Shown here piece by piece: positions 52,707 to 62,705 of a DNA stretch of 64,000 nucleotides. A program made the position numbers and the translations under genes. Each line of letters begins with the position of its first letter. The first letter of the stretch is position 1. The notes under the pieces were generated by a model that made no database searches, was not told the DNA's origin, and saw only the letters and a program-made list of their open reading frames with translations. The stretch is from Trachythela sp. YZ-2020 (taxonomy: Eukaryota; Cnidaria; Anthozoa; Malacalcyonacea; Clavulariidae), in contig JADLSH010000145.1 in the NCBI GenBank assembly GCA_016169945.1, positions 1 through 64,000 of the forward strand. Direction: 5' to 3'.

Positions 52707-53937
52707 GTACTATCGCAAGGAATTTATTCAAATTCTTGACGTTCAAGTCAATGCTCTATCGGATAATGTCAAAGTTGCCTTCGACATTCTTGCCCCGTCT
52801 ATTGCTTTACTTCTCCCACCGTACGAGGAAGATCCTAAACCGGAAGATATCGAAGGCTTAGTAAAGATGCTTCCTGTCTCATTACAGCCTGACGAGGATG
52901 TCGTAAATGTTGAACTTACAATGTTTAGACAACATTGTGAAGATAACAAGCCAGATATCAAAACCATCGAGGACGCTTCGCGTTGTGCTAAAGAGTGGTA
53001 AGCGATTTTTCCTTTAACAAGTAGATGCTTTCAGCTTATATTGACCGCGCCGATTACATCAGCATCAAGTGAACGCAGCTTTTCCAAACTTAAGTTGATC
53101 AAGACAGCCATTCGTTCAGTAATGAAAGAAAGAAGGCTAAAGGATCTTATTTTACTTGGATGCGAAAAGGATTTGATGGATATGATTGACATAGACATTG
53201 TTGTTGATCGTTGGACAGAGCTGACGAAAACGAAACGACTCATTCACGTGAAGTAATTCGAAAAAACTGATTAAATTAATATTCTTCCTCGATCAGTTGT
53301 TATCTACGGTAGTGATGTGCGCTGTTTTGATGGTCATCAAACATTCAAACCCATCGATAATTTGAACTATGTTACGCATCAAATACACTTATTGAACTGC
53401 CTGGACGCTTTTAGCCTTATAGTTACGTTGAAAATCTTTGCTACACTTAGCCAGCATTATCATAATTTTATGATATTATGTATATATTTACTCGGGTATA
53501 ACACTATGTTTCGAACTGTAAAATTGACTGCTAAATTTAGAAAATAGTTAGGTGGAAAAACATGACTTGGAACAACGACCATTTTGAAACTGTAAATAAA
53601 TATATCCTTTCCACTTATTTACCGGGGGATTCGTACAGTTATAGCTTTTCTTGAATTCGGCCTATTTCATGCGTCACGTACAGGCCTACGAAATAGCCGA
53701 CTTATCAAACACAAAAATTAGAAAAGTCGGTCCAAGAACAGTGGACACCCCCATCTTTTTCTTGAATGTGCGCCCTTGGGTTTTATTCACCGATATTCAC
53801 CTATAGCCTGAGGTGAATAATTGTTTTAGTAAAATTGCATAGGTGATTTTTCAAATTGAATATTTACGATAAAAGCGGCTTAAAAACGCTTTAGGTGATT
53901 ATCGCGTATTAATCCGAGGTAGCGCAACCAATCAGCA

Positions 53938-54860
53938 TTGAGAATTTTCAATAATCAAGTTGCGCTGTTCGCTGATGACAGTGTCATTGTTCAATTCAAT
54001 CGCAGACAGATCGCCTTCAACATGATCTTGATTCTATGGCTAATTGGTCTCTATCTTGGCAGCCCAAATTTAACGTTTCTAATCTTTTCTTCTGAGGGTA
54101 AAACGTGTTTCTTCAAATCATCTTTACTATCTTAACAGCGAATCAGTTAAGCGCGTAACCACTCACGTCGACTTGGGTGTAACTATAAGCTGTGATCTTA
54201 AGTGGTCTACGCAAATCATCAGTTGCACTGCTAAGGCAAATCGAATGCTTGGTTTTCTAAGACGAAATTGCACCCATATGACAGATATTCGTTGTCGTCG
54301 TTTATTCTACCTCGCTCTGGTTAGATCTCACTTGTCTTATGCTAGTGAGATATGGGCTCCACAAGGCTCGTCACATGATCTTGCTCTCCTGGAAGGTGTC
54401 CAGAGACGAGCAACTAAATTCATTCTTCAAGACCATGACATGTCTTATCCTGAGCGTCTCAAGAAACTCCTTTTGCCACCATTATCTTATTGGCTGGAAG
54501 TAAAGGATCTCCTCTTATGTTTAAATATTTAGAAGGTCTCTATGATCTTGACGTCTCTTCTTTCGTTAGTTTCTCTTCAGAATCTGTCTCTCGCACACGC
54601 ACAAACAAATAAAAATTACTTACACCTAATTTTTGCAGAACTTCTCTCTTCAGCGACTCCTTTTTCAACCGGATTGTTTTCCTTTGGAACAATCTTCCAG
54701 TTCACATCATCGAATGTATTCTATTTTATCTTTTAAACACAACTGCATGTGTACGTACTATTTCTCGAAACTTGAATCGACCTTTGACGTAAATAGAATG
54801 CGTACATGCAAGACTCATTGTTCCAAGTGTCGTTCTTACAACCCAAGTTGTTGCTCTTGA
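53938..54860 (+). mobile_element. LINE reverse transcriptase fragment
   Basis: VALFADDSV (FADD box) is near 53960, then after frame breaks VDLGVTISCDLKWSTQI, the stretch LGFLRRNC and RSHLSYASEIWAPQ (54173-54532), and a C-terminal part with ESVSRTRTNKN and FFNRIVFLWNNLP-type residues in shifted frames. It matches the second half of a CR1/Jockey-type RT. Upstream domains are missing. Confidence 0.8.
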
Positions 54861-54899
54861 GGTTTAATTTCATGCATCTTTCATGTTACTATTTGTTCA

Positions 54900-55035
54900 A
54901 ATGTATTGCATAGATGCCAAGTCTCACGCATTAAGCGTGTGACACACGCCTCAGCATCATTTCTCACGCTCACACGCTTCAGTTTGATTATCTCACGCAT
55001 AAGCAGAAAGTTAGCTGAGAAGCTAAAATGTAGAG
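54900..55035. repeat. Dispersed CTCACGCATTAAGCGTG repeat
   Basis: GCCAAGTCTCACGCATTAAG, CGTGTGACACACGCC and CTCACGCTCACACGC are self-similar alternations. The same motif is widely dispersed in marine invertebrate genomes as I recall; its nature is unclear. Confidence 0.4.
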
Positions 55036-55432
55036 AAATAATGGTGAAAATGTTTGAACTAATTTCTTTTGGTATAAGCTATCAATAAACATCAGACTGT
55101 AAAACTCGTGTTTCCTTGTGTATTTAATTTGAATGTTATCACTGTCGGACATTGCAATCAACACAATATTCCTAAATATATATAAATGATATTTTAAATA
55201 TAATTTTACTCTTGGAATTGTAGTTTTTGTTTTGACTAATATTGCATTTGCACTACATGTTTTCACATGCATTATTACTTGTTAAACACTGTGCCTTAAC
55301 ACAAACTGTACCTCCAAAATCTTGTTTTTGAGAACCAAAAATAACTCCCAAATATGTTCTCAGAACGCTGGAAATGCCGTTTCCGAGACCCAAATTTCAA
55401 AAATTTTCCGGGGGGGTGCCCCCAGCCCCCCT

Positions 55433-55868
55433 CAGTGAACTCTAAGCAGTGGAACGCTAACTCCTATGATCAAGTCCTATGATTCGTTGAAGCCAAGCTA
55501 GTTTTTCTGAGTTTTGAGTTGAAATACTTAACGCCGAACATTGGGCTGTATATCAAATTGAAGCTATTAAAAAGTGCTATTTTATATAAAAACTTCAAGA
55601 CTTTAGGCGAAATGGAAATACTTAAAAAATACAAAAACAACCGCCATTTTGTAAAATACGGCAAATTTTCGCTCAAAGTTTTAAGTATTTCCCTTTTACC
55701 TAAAGTCTTGAAGTTTTTATATCAAATATAACTTTTTAATAGCTTCAATTTCATATACAGCCCAATGTTCGGCGTTAAGTATTTCAACTCAAAACTCAGA
55801 AAAACTGAATTAAGCTGGCTTCAATTTCCCCCCCTGCGTTAGCGTTCCAGTTTACTTATAGTTCAATG
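55433..55868. mobile_element. 436-bp hAT-type MITE, target duplication GCCCCCCT
   Basis: Termini CAGTGAACTCTAAGCAGTGG and, reversed, CATTGAACTATAAGTAAACT, both then GGAACGCTAAC. Long inner arms match (TTCTGAGTTTTGAGTTGAAA; ACTTAACGCCGAACATTGGG). GCCCCCCT flanks at 55425-55432 and 55869-55876. Several arms contain AAGTATTTC/GAAATACTT pairs. No ORF. Confidence 0.9.
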
Positions 55869-56097
55869 GCCCCCCTACGGTCAGGGTTTCCACTTTCAAG
55901 GACATTTCCTCTTTCAAGGAAAGTTTGAACCCAAAAAGGAATTTTCAAGGAAGGAAAATATTTAAGGAAATCTGAGGAAATCTAAGGAAATATTGTCAAA
56001 AGTCTTCAAAAGTCTGTAAACAGAGTTGTAAACTAAACGGGTAGGGATAAAACGCTGAAACTGAATCGCGGAAACGGAAACTGAAAGCGGAAACTGA

Positions 56098-56276
56098 AAT
56101 GGGGATAAAACGCTGAATTGGGGATAAAACGCTGAAATGGGGATAAAACGCTGAAATGGGGATAAAACGCTGAGTTGGGGATAAAACGCTGAAATGGGGA
56201 TAAAACGCTGAATTGGGGGTAAAACGCTGAAATGGGGATAAAACGCTGAAATGGAGATAAAACGCTGAATTGGGCA
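56098..56276. repeat. 19-bp repeat array in the left arm of the 7.5-kb element
   Basis: About nine units of GGGGATAAAACGCTGAAAT. The matching inverted array lies at 62573-62705. Confidence 0.9.
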
Positions 56277-57732
56277 AATTTAATCGTTGTTTGATAGACC
56301 ATTGCCAACACATGTAATTTGCCAATAAAGCCGAATAAATAAGAAAGAAGTTCCCAGTAAAATGACAACCACAAATTTTCGAAGAACGCCTGATATATAG
56401 TTTGTATTTTAGTTTTAATAAGTAACATTATATAATTTTCACTTCATATCACTCAATCTTTATAGACCACTTTCATAATTCAGATGAGTTTAAATATTCT
56501 TTTATGTGCATTTTGATAAGCCTTATTGACCTCGTTAAAATTAATAAATTCTTTTCAATTTCATGCACAGAAACGAGGCTGGTAAGGCTTATTAAAGATG
56601 GTCTACAGTCCGTTCTGCGCATGCGCGGAGTTTGTTTACGTTTTTGTTTTGAACCATATAATTCTATAACATGAAGTATTGGCATTACACAACATTTCGC
56701 AAGATCGATCAAATTTCACTGTCAATCCGTCATGGCCGACGACGCAAGCGAGGGGTTCTTGACGCTTGAAGAATTAGAAGTAAAGCAGACAGAACAAGCC
56801 GCGGCATTGCCTAATGTATATAATTTAACTGTATGCAAATGCCGCGGCCGTTGTTTAAAAGAAACGCTCGTGCCGAAGCTTGAATACGTTTTGTTCGAGT
56901 ACGTGTCATGGCGAAGACTGTGCCACTGTGGTTCTACTTGTATGAACCCAAGAGAGCGATATAGCGACAATACGGTAAGAACTTTTACATTTTTTCCTCT
57001 ATCAATGAAAATTTGGCGCATGAATATAAAACAGGCAGGACTTTCTTTGTGCTTTACAATTCATTTACATATGTAAACTCGAATGCAAGACAAACCTTTC
57101 ATGTCAAATTCATGTCTACTTCCGATCTTGCATTAAGTTTTCTTCGATAGAACGGGCCTTACACGAAGGACTATATTTGCTATGATATTATAATTTCTAT
57201 AAAGCACATACGTGAATTTGGTACGAGACGACGGAGACGTATTAATGATTTTATAATTTCACTTCATGATAGTTGATACTACTTGATATTCTAGTTAATG
57301 AGTTTTAATATAACTTCTGCTTGATCAGCTCATCAGCGGGCAGAAGTGTCAGCAGGTCTTCAACAGTATACTTCTAGCTTGGATATCACAACTGCCTAAT
57401 AAATTAACTTGTATACCATTGGAAAATTTGGCCCTTTACTCATATTATCTCTTGTTGTTTTAGGATTCTGATTTTTCTGTGCAAGACAGAGATCGAGAGG
57501 ACAGATGATAGTGAAGGAAGCGAGAAAAGGCAGACTAAAGGCTGGGGAAGAGGAAAAAGTGGAGAAAAGAACACAACAGAAAAGGAGGCTAAAGGACAAG
57601 GGAGAGGCGAGGTGCAAGGGGAGGACAGGGTGCAAGGGAGGTGGGCAAAATACAAGGGGAGGAGTTGGACGAAGACAATTGCAGGAAGAACCTAATGCTG
57701 CTGCAAACTAAGCTAATCACGAACAACTAGTG

Positions 57733-58254
57733 GTAAGTAAACTAGTTGTTATAAACCTCATTATAATTTGCTTTCAAATATATGCAGCCTATATATACTG
57801 TATGTATGCATACATCAAATTGCCTCACACACCAAGTTTCAAGTGTTTGCATGCATATCTTTTCTAAACTTGAATTTATCAATTTTTGTCCTCTTTTACC
57901 TGGCTTAAATCAGGGTTATAATTTGATGACAGTAACAGTAGCTAAAAGTGCTTTAGAATATTGAAAATACACAGTATTACCTGGTCAGAATCGAAGATGT
58001 GCAATGCATGCTATCCTAGAATGTTTTACTATATTATAATAACTGATATTCAATAAACAGTCCACATCTTAATTTTCTATTTCATATTAACTGATAACAA
58101 CAATTGGTTGTCTTCTATGAAGCATAGACTTTTTATTACAGAAATTGGCATGCAAACAAATACCATTATTAACAATCTTCCTATACCATATATCATTTAT
58201 CTGTTCATATTGATCAACTCCTAAAATGTACAGTGTATTTCAACCATCATTGTG
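57733..58254. other. Intron-like gap in the P2X7-like pseudogene, nothing recognised
   Basis: AT-rich, with no coding signal or clear repeat except short direct repeats around TGTATGCATACATCAAAT. It begins at the GTAAGT donor of the putative exon 2. Confidence 0.35.
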
Positions 58255-58540
58255 GTATATTCACCCATTAAGGTGCAAGAATCTCCCCTTGATGAGTAAA
58301 ATTGTCTGGCGTTAGACAGAGTAGGATAACAAACTCGGGTACATATTACCCTATTTGGTTAATAACCCATTAAGCTGCAAGGAGGCGAACTGTTTTCGTT
58401 TGCTCTAATTAATGCCAGACAATTTTACTCAGGAAGAAATGTCTTGTGAATTAATTAGTTAACTATCTGCTAATGTTCTTAAATTAACCTATTAAGGTAC
58501 AATTTGCCCTACTTCATTCTTTTACCCTTTCTAATGCCAG
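58255..58540. repeat. Degenerate CCATTAAGGTGCAA / AATTGTCTGGCGTTAGACAG repeat
   Basis: Three degenerate copies of AACCCATTAAGGTGCAAG (58263, 58365, 58490) and two of the inverted pair GAGTAAAATTGTCTGGC / GCCAGACAATTTTACTC (58293, 58414). I recall such blocks as dispersed in anthozoan genomes. Confidence 0.5.
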
Positions 58541-59103
58541 AGTTCATATTTCACCTATTTGTGATTGATTTACCAATGATACCCATATCGACTTTTCAGA
58601 ACCTAGTGGAGGATATGAATGTTCTTGTCTTACGTAGGTTGGCCTTGGAATTACTACGTAGACAGCCAACCACCTTTGCTGATATAGTAAATGGAGAACT
58701 GGCAGGAGGGAATGGAGCTCCGGAACCAAACCCTGATCCTGATAATACTCCTCAGTGGTGCAACTGTGGTCACCGTATAGCAATACACACTCAGGAGAAG
58801 AATAAATGCTATGCCAGAACAAGAAGACCATTTCAGGAACACCACTTTAACAACAAATTGTCCTTGATGGAAATATTTTGGATATTGCCATGAGGTACAG
58901 AGAAGATGTTCTGGTCCTAAATAACAATAGAAACAATGAAAATTTTCACCATGCAGCCTATAGGCAATATGTATTATGGCAGCATGGACATTTAGCGAAG
59001 CGAAACTGAACAGTTGTCCCAAGTTGCTGCGTAGTTGATATATGTGATCGTTACCCTTCTCCTAACGGATGTACACAGGTTATCGGCCTCCATGGTTGTA
59101 AAA

Positions 59104-59998
59104 TTATAATTCTATTCTAAGGGTCATCCACAATTATCAACATTTTCATAAGCGTGCAGAGCGTACTCTCCCCTTTTCGACCCCCTCCCTCCCTCTCAGA
59201 GCGTACTCTTAAATGCTCAACCTCAAGAATGACGGTCACGGCCAAATATTAGCATATGTATATTGTATACAATCTAGATTGCATGCCATAACAAAGTTAA
59301 CCAGAGACTCTGCTAAACACTACCAAACAATGTCCAGTTTTATTTTTTGAAGAATAATTTTCTTGCCAAAAATAGCTGTAAATGATCTGGAAATATTGCT
59401 GTGCATTCAAAGCCATTATTGACATTTTAAAAAGTGTACATTGGTATAACCCCCTCCTCCCCCCAGCATATGCTCGACTGTACGTTTGTGAAAATATTGA
59501 TCCATTACATAGTACTTAATTAATATCTGTACTTACTGTACCGCATGATCAAGCAAACTGAGAAAATGGGTTAACTGGCATTCTGCCATTCAAGAAATGT
59601 ACTCAATTCCAGATACAAGATATATGAAAGGAGAACACCAAATAAATTAGATTCACTGATGATAAACTCATAACTGAAACTGATTTGTCAGGTGGATTCC
59701 TCAAACAGATATGTTTTTGTATATCCATTCACAACTAAATACATTTTCAAATAGAGTTTTAGTCTTTTCTGGCAACTGAAAAAATATGCATACCAAGTTT
59801 CTATAGCACACAATTTTGCAGCTATTTCACCATGGTTGGCATACACATGTTAGCAATATAACTACCAAACTACTGTGAGTGTGGTTTATAGAGGTTCGTA
59901 CTATTAATACGTGCAGAAATCATAATTTGTTAAATTTTGTATATTGAATAGATAGACCCAAGTCTCTAATAAAACTGCTTTTTATTCATTCACCATTA
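59104..59998. other. Non-coding interior of the 7.5-kb element
   Basis: Contains AGCGTACTCTCCCCTTTTCGACCCCC-like direct repeats at 59158-59210 and AT-rich DNA. The 3' exons expected for the minus-strand gene are not found here. Confidence 0.35.
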
Positions 59999-60493
59999 AT
60001 GCATGGATCAATTCTTGCTGTTACCATCCCACCCCCCCCCCGCCGGGCAACACCCCAAGGATTTGTACATTTTTTAAAGCTCACTGCAAATTTACAGCCC
60101 CCAGGTATTTGAAAATTAACAATTCTCAACCCCTGGGCAAAGGTGCAAAACAAATGCAAGGACTTTACGTTAAAAACAGATACTTTCAACAGAAAATCAC
60201 GGTGCTTCTTTGTTTTGCTTTCTCAGCAGCCCTTCTTCTATTGTCAACAATCTTTTGGATATGCTATATATCCAACATTTGATGGGGTTTTGCCTGTCAC
60301 TGCAAATAACGTGTGCACAGGACTAGAGACTAGTTAATCTCATCCCCCGAGTCTGCAATCCTATGTGGCTATTCACCAGACCCCAGATCTTGCACATTCC
60401 CGGCCTAACCCCCCAGGACAAAATCATCAAACCATTCCGGCCCCTGGAATACGATTTGCCGGGGGATGGTAACAGCAAGAATTGATCCATGCA
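59999..60493. mobile_element. ~495-bp MITE with ~32-bp TIRs
   Basis: ATGCATGGATCAATTCTTGC...GTTACCATCCC (59999 on) is mirrored at 60462-60493 (GGGATGGTAACAGCAAGAAT...CCATGCAT). Paired internal motifs (GCCGGGCAAC; GTCTGG) are present. No clear target duplication beyond AT-rich flanks. It lies within the 7.5-kb element, just downstream of the minus-strand gene fragment. Confidence 0.7.
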
Positions 60494-60514
60494 TAAATTA
60501 CAAAGCAATTGTAC

Positions 60515-61362
60515 CTTTTGTTGGTAGGGGAAAGTGTGTTTGCCATCATTGTCCTGTCTGCATCTTGATCACTTTCACTTCCACTACTTGCAGTCAATGT
60601 CCTCTCTTCAAGAGGATATAAAGATCTGAAATGAAGACACTTGTAAGTTAAAATGATGAAGATGCATTGGCATACAGTAATCACACAGCAGACATCATAT
60701 AATCTACACCAGTTTAGAAACATTTCATTACTGGTGTGTGAGTGAATGAATAATATATGAAATAGCTATCAGTGTGTAAGCTGGGGAATTGCTTTGATCA
60801 CAGCTTTAATTTTTAACATTGTGTTGACATATTAAATACAACACTCTTCATCGGTGGCTAAATCTTGTTTGAGGGTGAACTGTATCATAGAAAATTCACA
60901 GTTTGATCATGAAAATGTTACGAATCCTATGGGCTAATGTGGTGGGGAATATTTAGCCATTTGTTAGTAATTTTATATACATACCTTGAACTAGAAAATT
61001 TAGCTTCATCAGCCTGGGTTTCCACGTCGCTGAAAAGATGCAATACCCGTATAAATAACAATTATGTAATAGCTTTTAAATGTCAAAACTCGAAACTTGT
61101 TATGTATAAGCAAAATTCTTACCACAAACCCGTGTGGATTCCGTAGCGTTGGAAGTGATCAAGCAGCATTTTGGCCACATCTGCGTCTGAATTCAAGGCA
61201 TGTTTTGCCTTGATTTCCCTCTATCGGGTAAAATTCTCGAACAAATACATGCTAGAAGCATCCCTTTTAGCGTAATATTCTCTCCTGCTCGCTTTTTTCT
61301 CAATATTACTGCCCGAAGTCGAAGAATAAATAATTCAACGAAGAAGATTTTGGCTCGCTCAT
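60515..61362 (-). pseudogene. Unknown three-exon gene fragment, N-terminal part, damaged
   Basis: Exon a 61123-61362, exon b 60985-61029, exon c 60515-60625; GT-AG sites and phases 2/2 agree. Exon a starts MSEPKSSSLNY, shifts frame to NIEKKASRREYYAKRDAS, hits a TAG within MYLFENFTR-stop-REIKAK, then reads LNSDADVAKMLLDHFQRYG. Exons b and c read DVETQADEAKFSSSR and SLYPLEERTLTASSGSESDQ, Ser/Glu-rich. I do not recognise the family; the FTR.REIK...D.DVAK.LLDHF pattern resembles an N-terminal helix pair in uncharacterised cnidarian proteins. Exon c has a donor but no following exon was found, so the gene is cut short. It is convergent with the P2X7-like gene. Confidence 0.6.
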
Positions 61363-61384
61363 CGTTTCGGAATTCGGACAAGAT

Positions 61385-61737
61385 CAGGGCTCTCACATCC
61401 TGTTGTTAGGAAATCCTTAGATTCAGGGTAAAAATTCCTTAGATTGACTAAAATTTCCTTAAAACCGTGACCGAGCCTGGTTCCCAGGAATATGACACAA
61501 GTGTAAAACAACTGTCAACACTAGTCAGACTCATATTAATAACAACAATTTTTATTTGTTGTCACATTTTGTTCAATTTTCATGATTTTTGTTAATAAAA
61601 GTAAATATTTCAGATAAAATTCAGAATTCCTTAGAAATTCCTTAAAAAATATAATTCCTCAAACAATTCCTTAAAAAAGTAAAAAAAGATCGAAATTTCC
61701 TTAGTTTAAGGAAATTTCCTTAAAAGTGAGAACCCTG
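61385..61737. mobile_element. 353-bp MITE with 8-bp target duplication GACAAGAT
   Basis: Ends CAGGGCTCTCACATCC and, reversed, CAGGGTTCTCACTTTTAAGG, related to the CAGGGTTTCCACTTT terminus of the 7.5-kb element. GACAAGAT lies at 61377-61384 and 61738-61745. The interior repeats AAATTTCCTTA motifs. It lies 15 bp upstream of the candidate ATG of the minus-strand gene. Confidence 0.92.
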
Positions 61738-62572
61738 GACAAGATGTAATATAAATAACGCGAGCATGGAACGGGAATAAGACTGGGGAGAGAAACAGCA
61801 GGAGTCCCCGAAAATAAACAAACTCCGCACATGCGCAGAACGGACTGTAGACCATCTTTAATATGCACATAAAAGAATATTTAAACTCGTCTGAATTATG
61901 AAAGTGGTCTATGCTACACTAGTTTCCTGGCATAGAGAAGCATGGGTCTATGAGAGGAAAAACGTTTTTCGCAATTTAGACAGTGTCCCAGGAAAGCTGT
62001 CCCGTCGTAATATCGCCTGATAATTCCTAGGAATTTCACCGAAATTCTTGTGACACCGGTTTTACACCCAAAATATCAGCCATATGGCAATGTCAAGATG
62101 GTATGCTATTACAACGGCAGTTATATTACATGCTTGAAATATTGCTGTATGTGGCTAGATACATTAATTTTCTCTTCCTGCAGTTAAATTAACAATTAGC
62201 TAGCTAAATTTAATGATCTAACGCAATTCTAATGGCCATAACTTGCCGATCTAGTCGTGTGAATAAATAGCGCCACAAAAAGTTGAGTTCGAAGTTATAT
62301 AGAGGGAATTATATGTTAATTAAATTATTAATTATATACCTTCTGTAATTACTGCAATTTCATTGGTTCGGGAGTCAGGAGTCTGATTAATCATTAATTG
62401 CACCTATTCGTTCTATTACTATTATTAATAAAAGATAAACTATCAGATATCAAAACTATCGTTCTTCGAAAATTTGTGGTTGTCATTTACCGGGAACTGC
62501 TTTCTTATTTTTTCGACTTTATTGACAAATTACATGTGTTGGCAAGGATCTAGCAAACAACGATTTCGAATC

Positions 62573-62705
62573 AGCGTTTTTTCACCATTTCAGCGTTTTA
62601 TCCCCATTTCAGCGTTTTATCCCCATTTCAGCGTTTTATCCCCAATTCAGCGTTTTATCCCCATTTCAGCGTTTTATCCCCAATTCAGCGTTTTATCCCC
62701 AATTC
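62573..62705. repeat. 19-bp repeat array in the right arm of the 7.5-kb element
   Basis: About seven units of ATTTCAGCGTTTTATCCCC, the reverse complement of the left-arm array. It is bordered on the outer side by TCAGTTTCCGCTTTCAGTTT, which mirrors 56060-56100. Confidence 0.9.

Larger units (their letters stand above)
50822..53256 (+). pseudogene. hAT transposase, broken by stops, one 4-nt duplication and two MITEs
   Basis: Order: remnant TTF-type zinc finger (CVGCKQGCKAWVEDGVKTWH ... SSSSHRAAL), DUF4371-like catalytic N-part (LLARHSPILRRWI; VIAEISQAEMFAVIADTTPD, with the first catalytic Asp context; SVVARYVD), AFQSYD-type block (VVFQSYDYTSSMSGIFKGCQ), CLARRVNTTVEHSCEAS, LRNLSATHWVARADSI, and the C-terminal dimerisation domain (SASSERSFSKLKLIKTAIRS; RRLKDLILLGCEKD). 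Breaks: an ATGC duplication near 51511, in-frame stops near 51760, 51978 and 52999, and MITEs at 52131-52249 and 52352-52706. It resembles ZMYM1-like hAT proteins of many invertebrates. It cannot make a working transposase. Confidence 0.92.
50307..53778 (+). mobile_element. hAT DNA transposon (ZMYM1-like group), 3472 bp, inactive
   Basis: The termini CAGGGGCGCACATT and, reversed, CAAGGGCGCACATT form hAT-type TIRs. Target duplications are GTTTTTAT (50299-50306) and GGTTTTAT (53779-53786), 7 of 8 matching. Sub-terminal AAAGTCGGTCC motifs are inverted at both ends (50407 and 53725). It carries a transposase ORF broken as described below and two nested MITEs. Confidence 0.9.
50231..53835. mobile_element. 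Hairpin MITE split by the hAT element
   Basis: Left part 50231-50306 (AACAATTATTCGCC, AGGTGAATATTGGTGAATAA) and right part 53779-53835 (TTCACCGATATTCACC, GGTGAATAATTGTT) are reverse complements. Removing 50307-53778 and one target copy joins them into a ~130-bp hairpin. Confidence 0.75.
56732..59103 (+). pseudogene. P2X7-like C-terminal (ballast) domain gene, decayed, three exons
   Basis: Exon 1 56732-56974 (MADDASEGFLTLEELEVKQT, then Cys-rich VCKCRGRCLK and CHCGSTCMNPRER; the middle Cys motif NTFCSSTC shows only in a shifted frame). Exon 2 57464-57732 is Gly/Lys/Arg-rich with a stop in the spliced frame. Exon 3 58600-59103 begins EDMNVLVLRRLALELLRRQP, then PDNTPQWCNCGH...TQEKNKCYARTRRPF. 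That is the zinc-cluster start of the P2X7 cytoplasmic ballast, but a Cys after CGH is deleted and two others read Y and F. After a frameshift near 58856 it continues LDGNILDIAMRYREDVL and YRQYVLWQHGHL, a stop at 59009, VVPSCCVVDI, RYPSPNG, and after another shift YTGYRPPWL-stop. In animals this domain occurs both in the P2X7 channel and alone in many cnidarian proteins. No channel part is present. Confidence 0.75.

Noticed and set aside
51317..53243. Minus-strand ORFs opposite the hAT transposase
   Set aside because: They are shadows of the plus-strand transposase, whose motifs are recognisable.
57505..57711. Lys/Arg-rich 68-codon frame
   Set aside because: It is one of three possible readings of the G/A-rich putative exon 2 of the P2X7-like gene and does not join the neighbouring exons.
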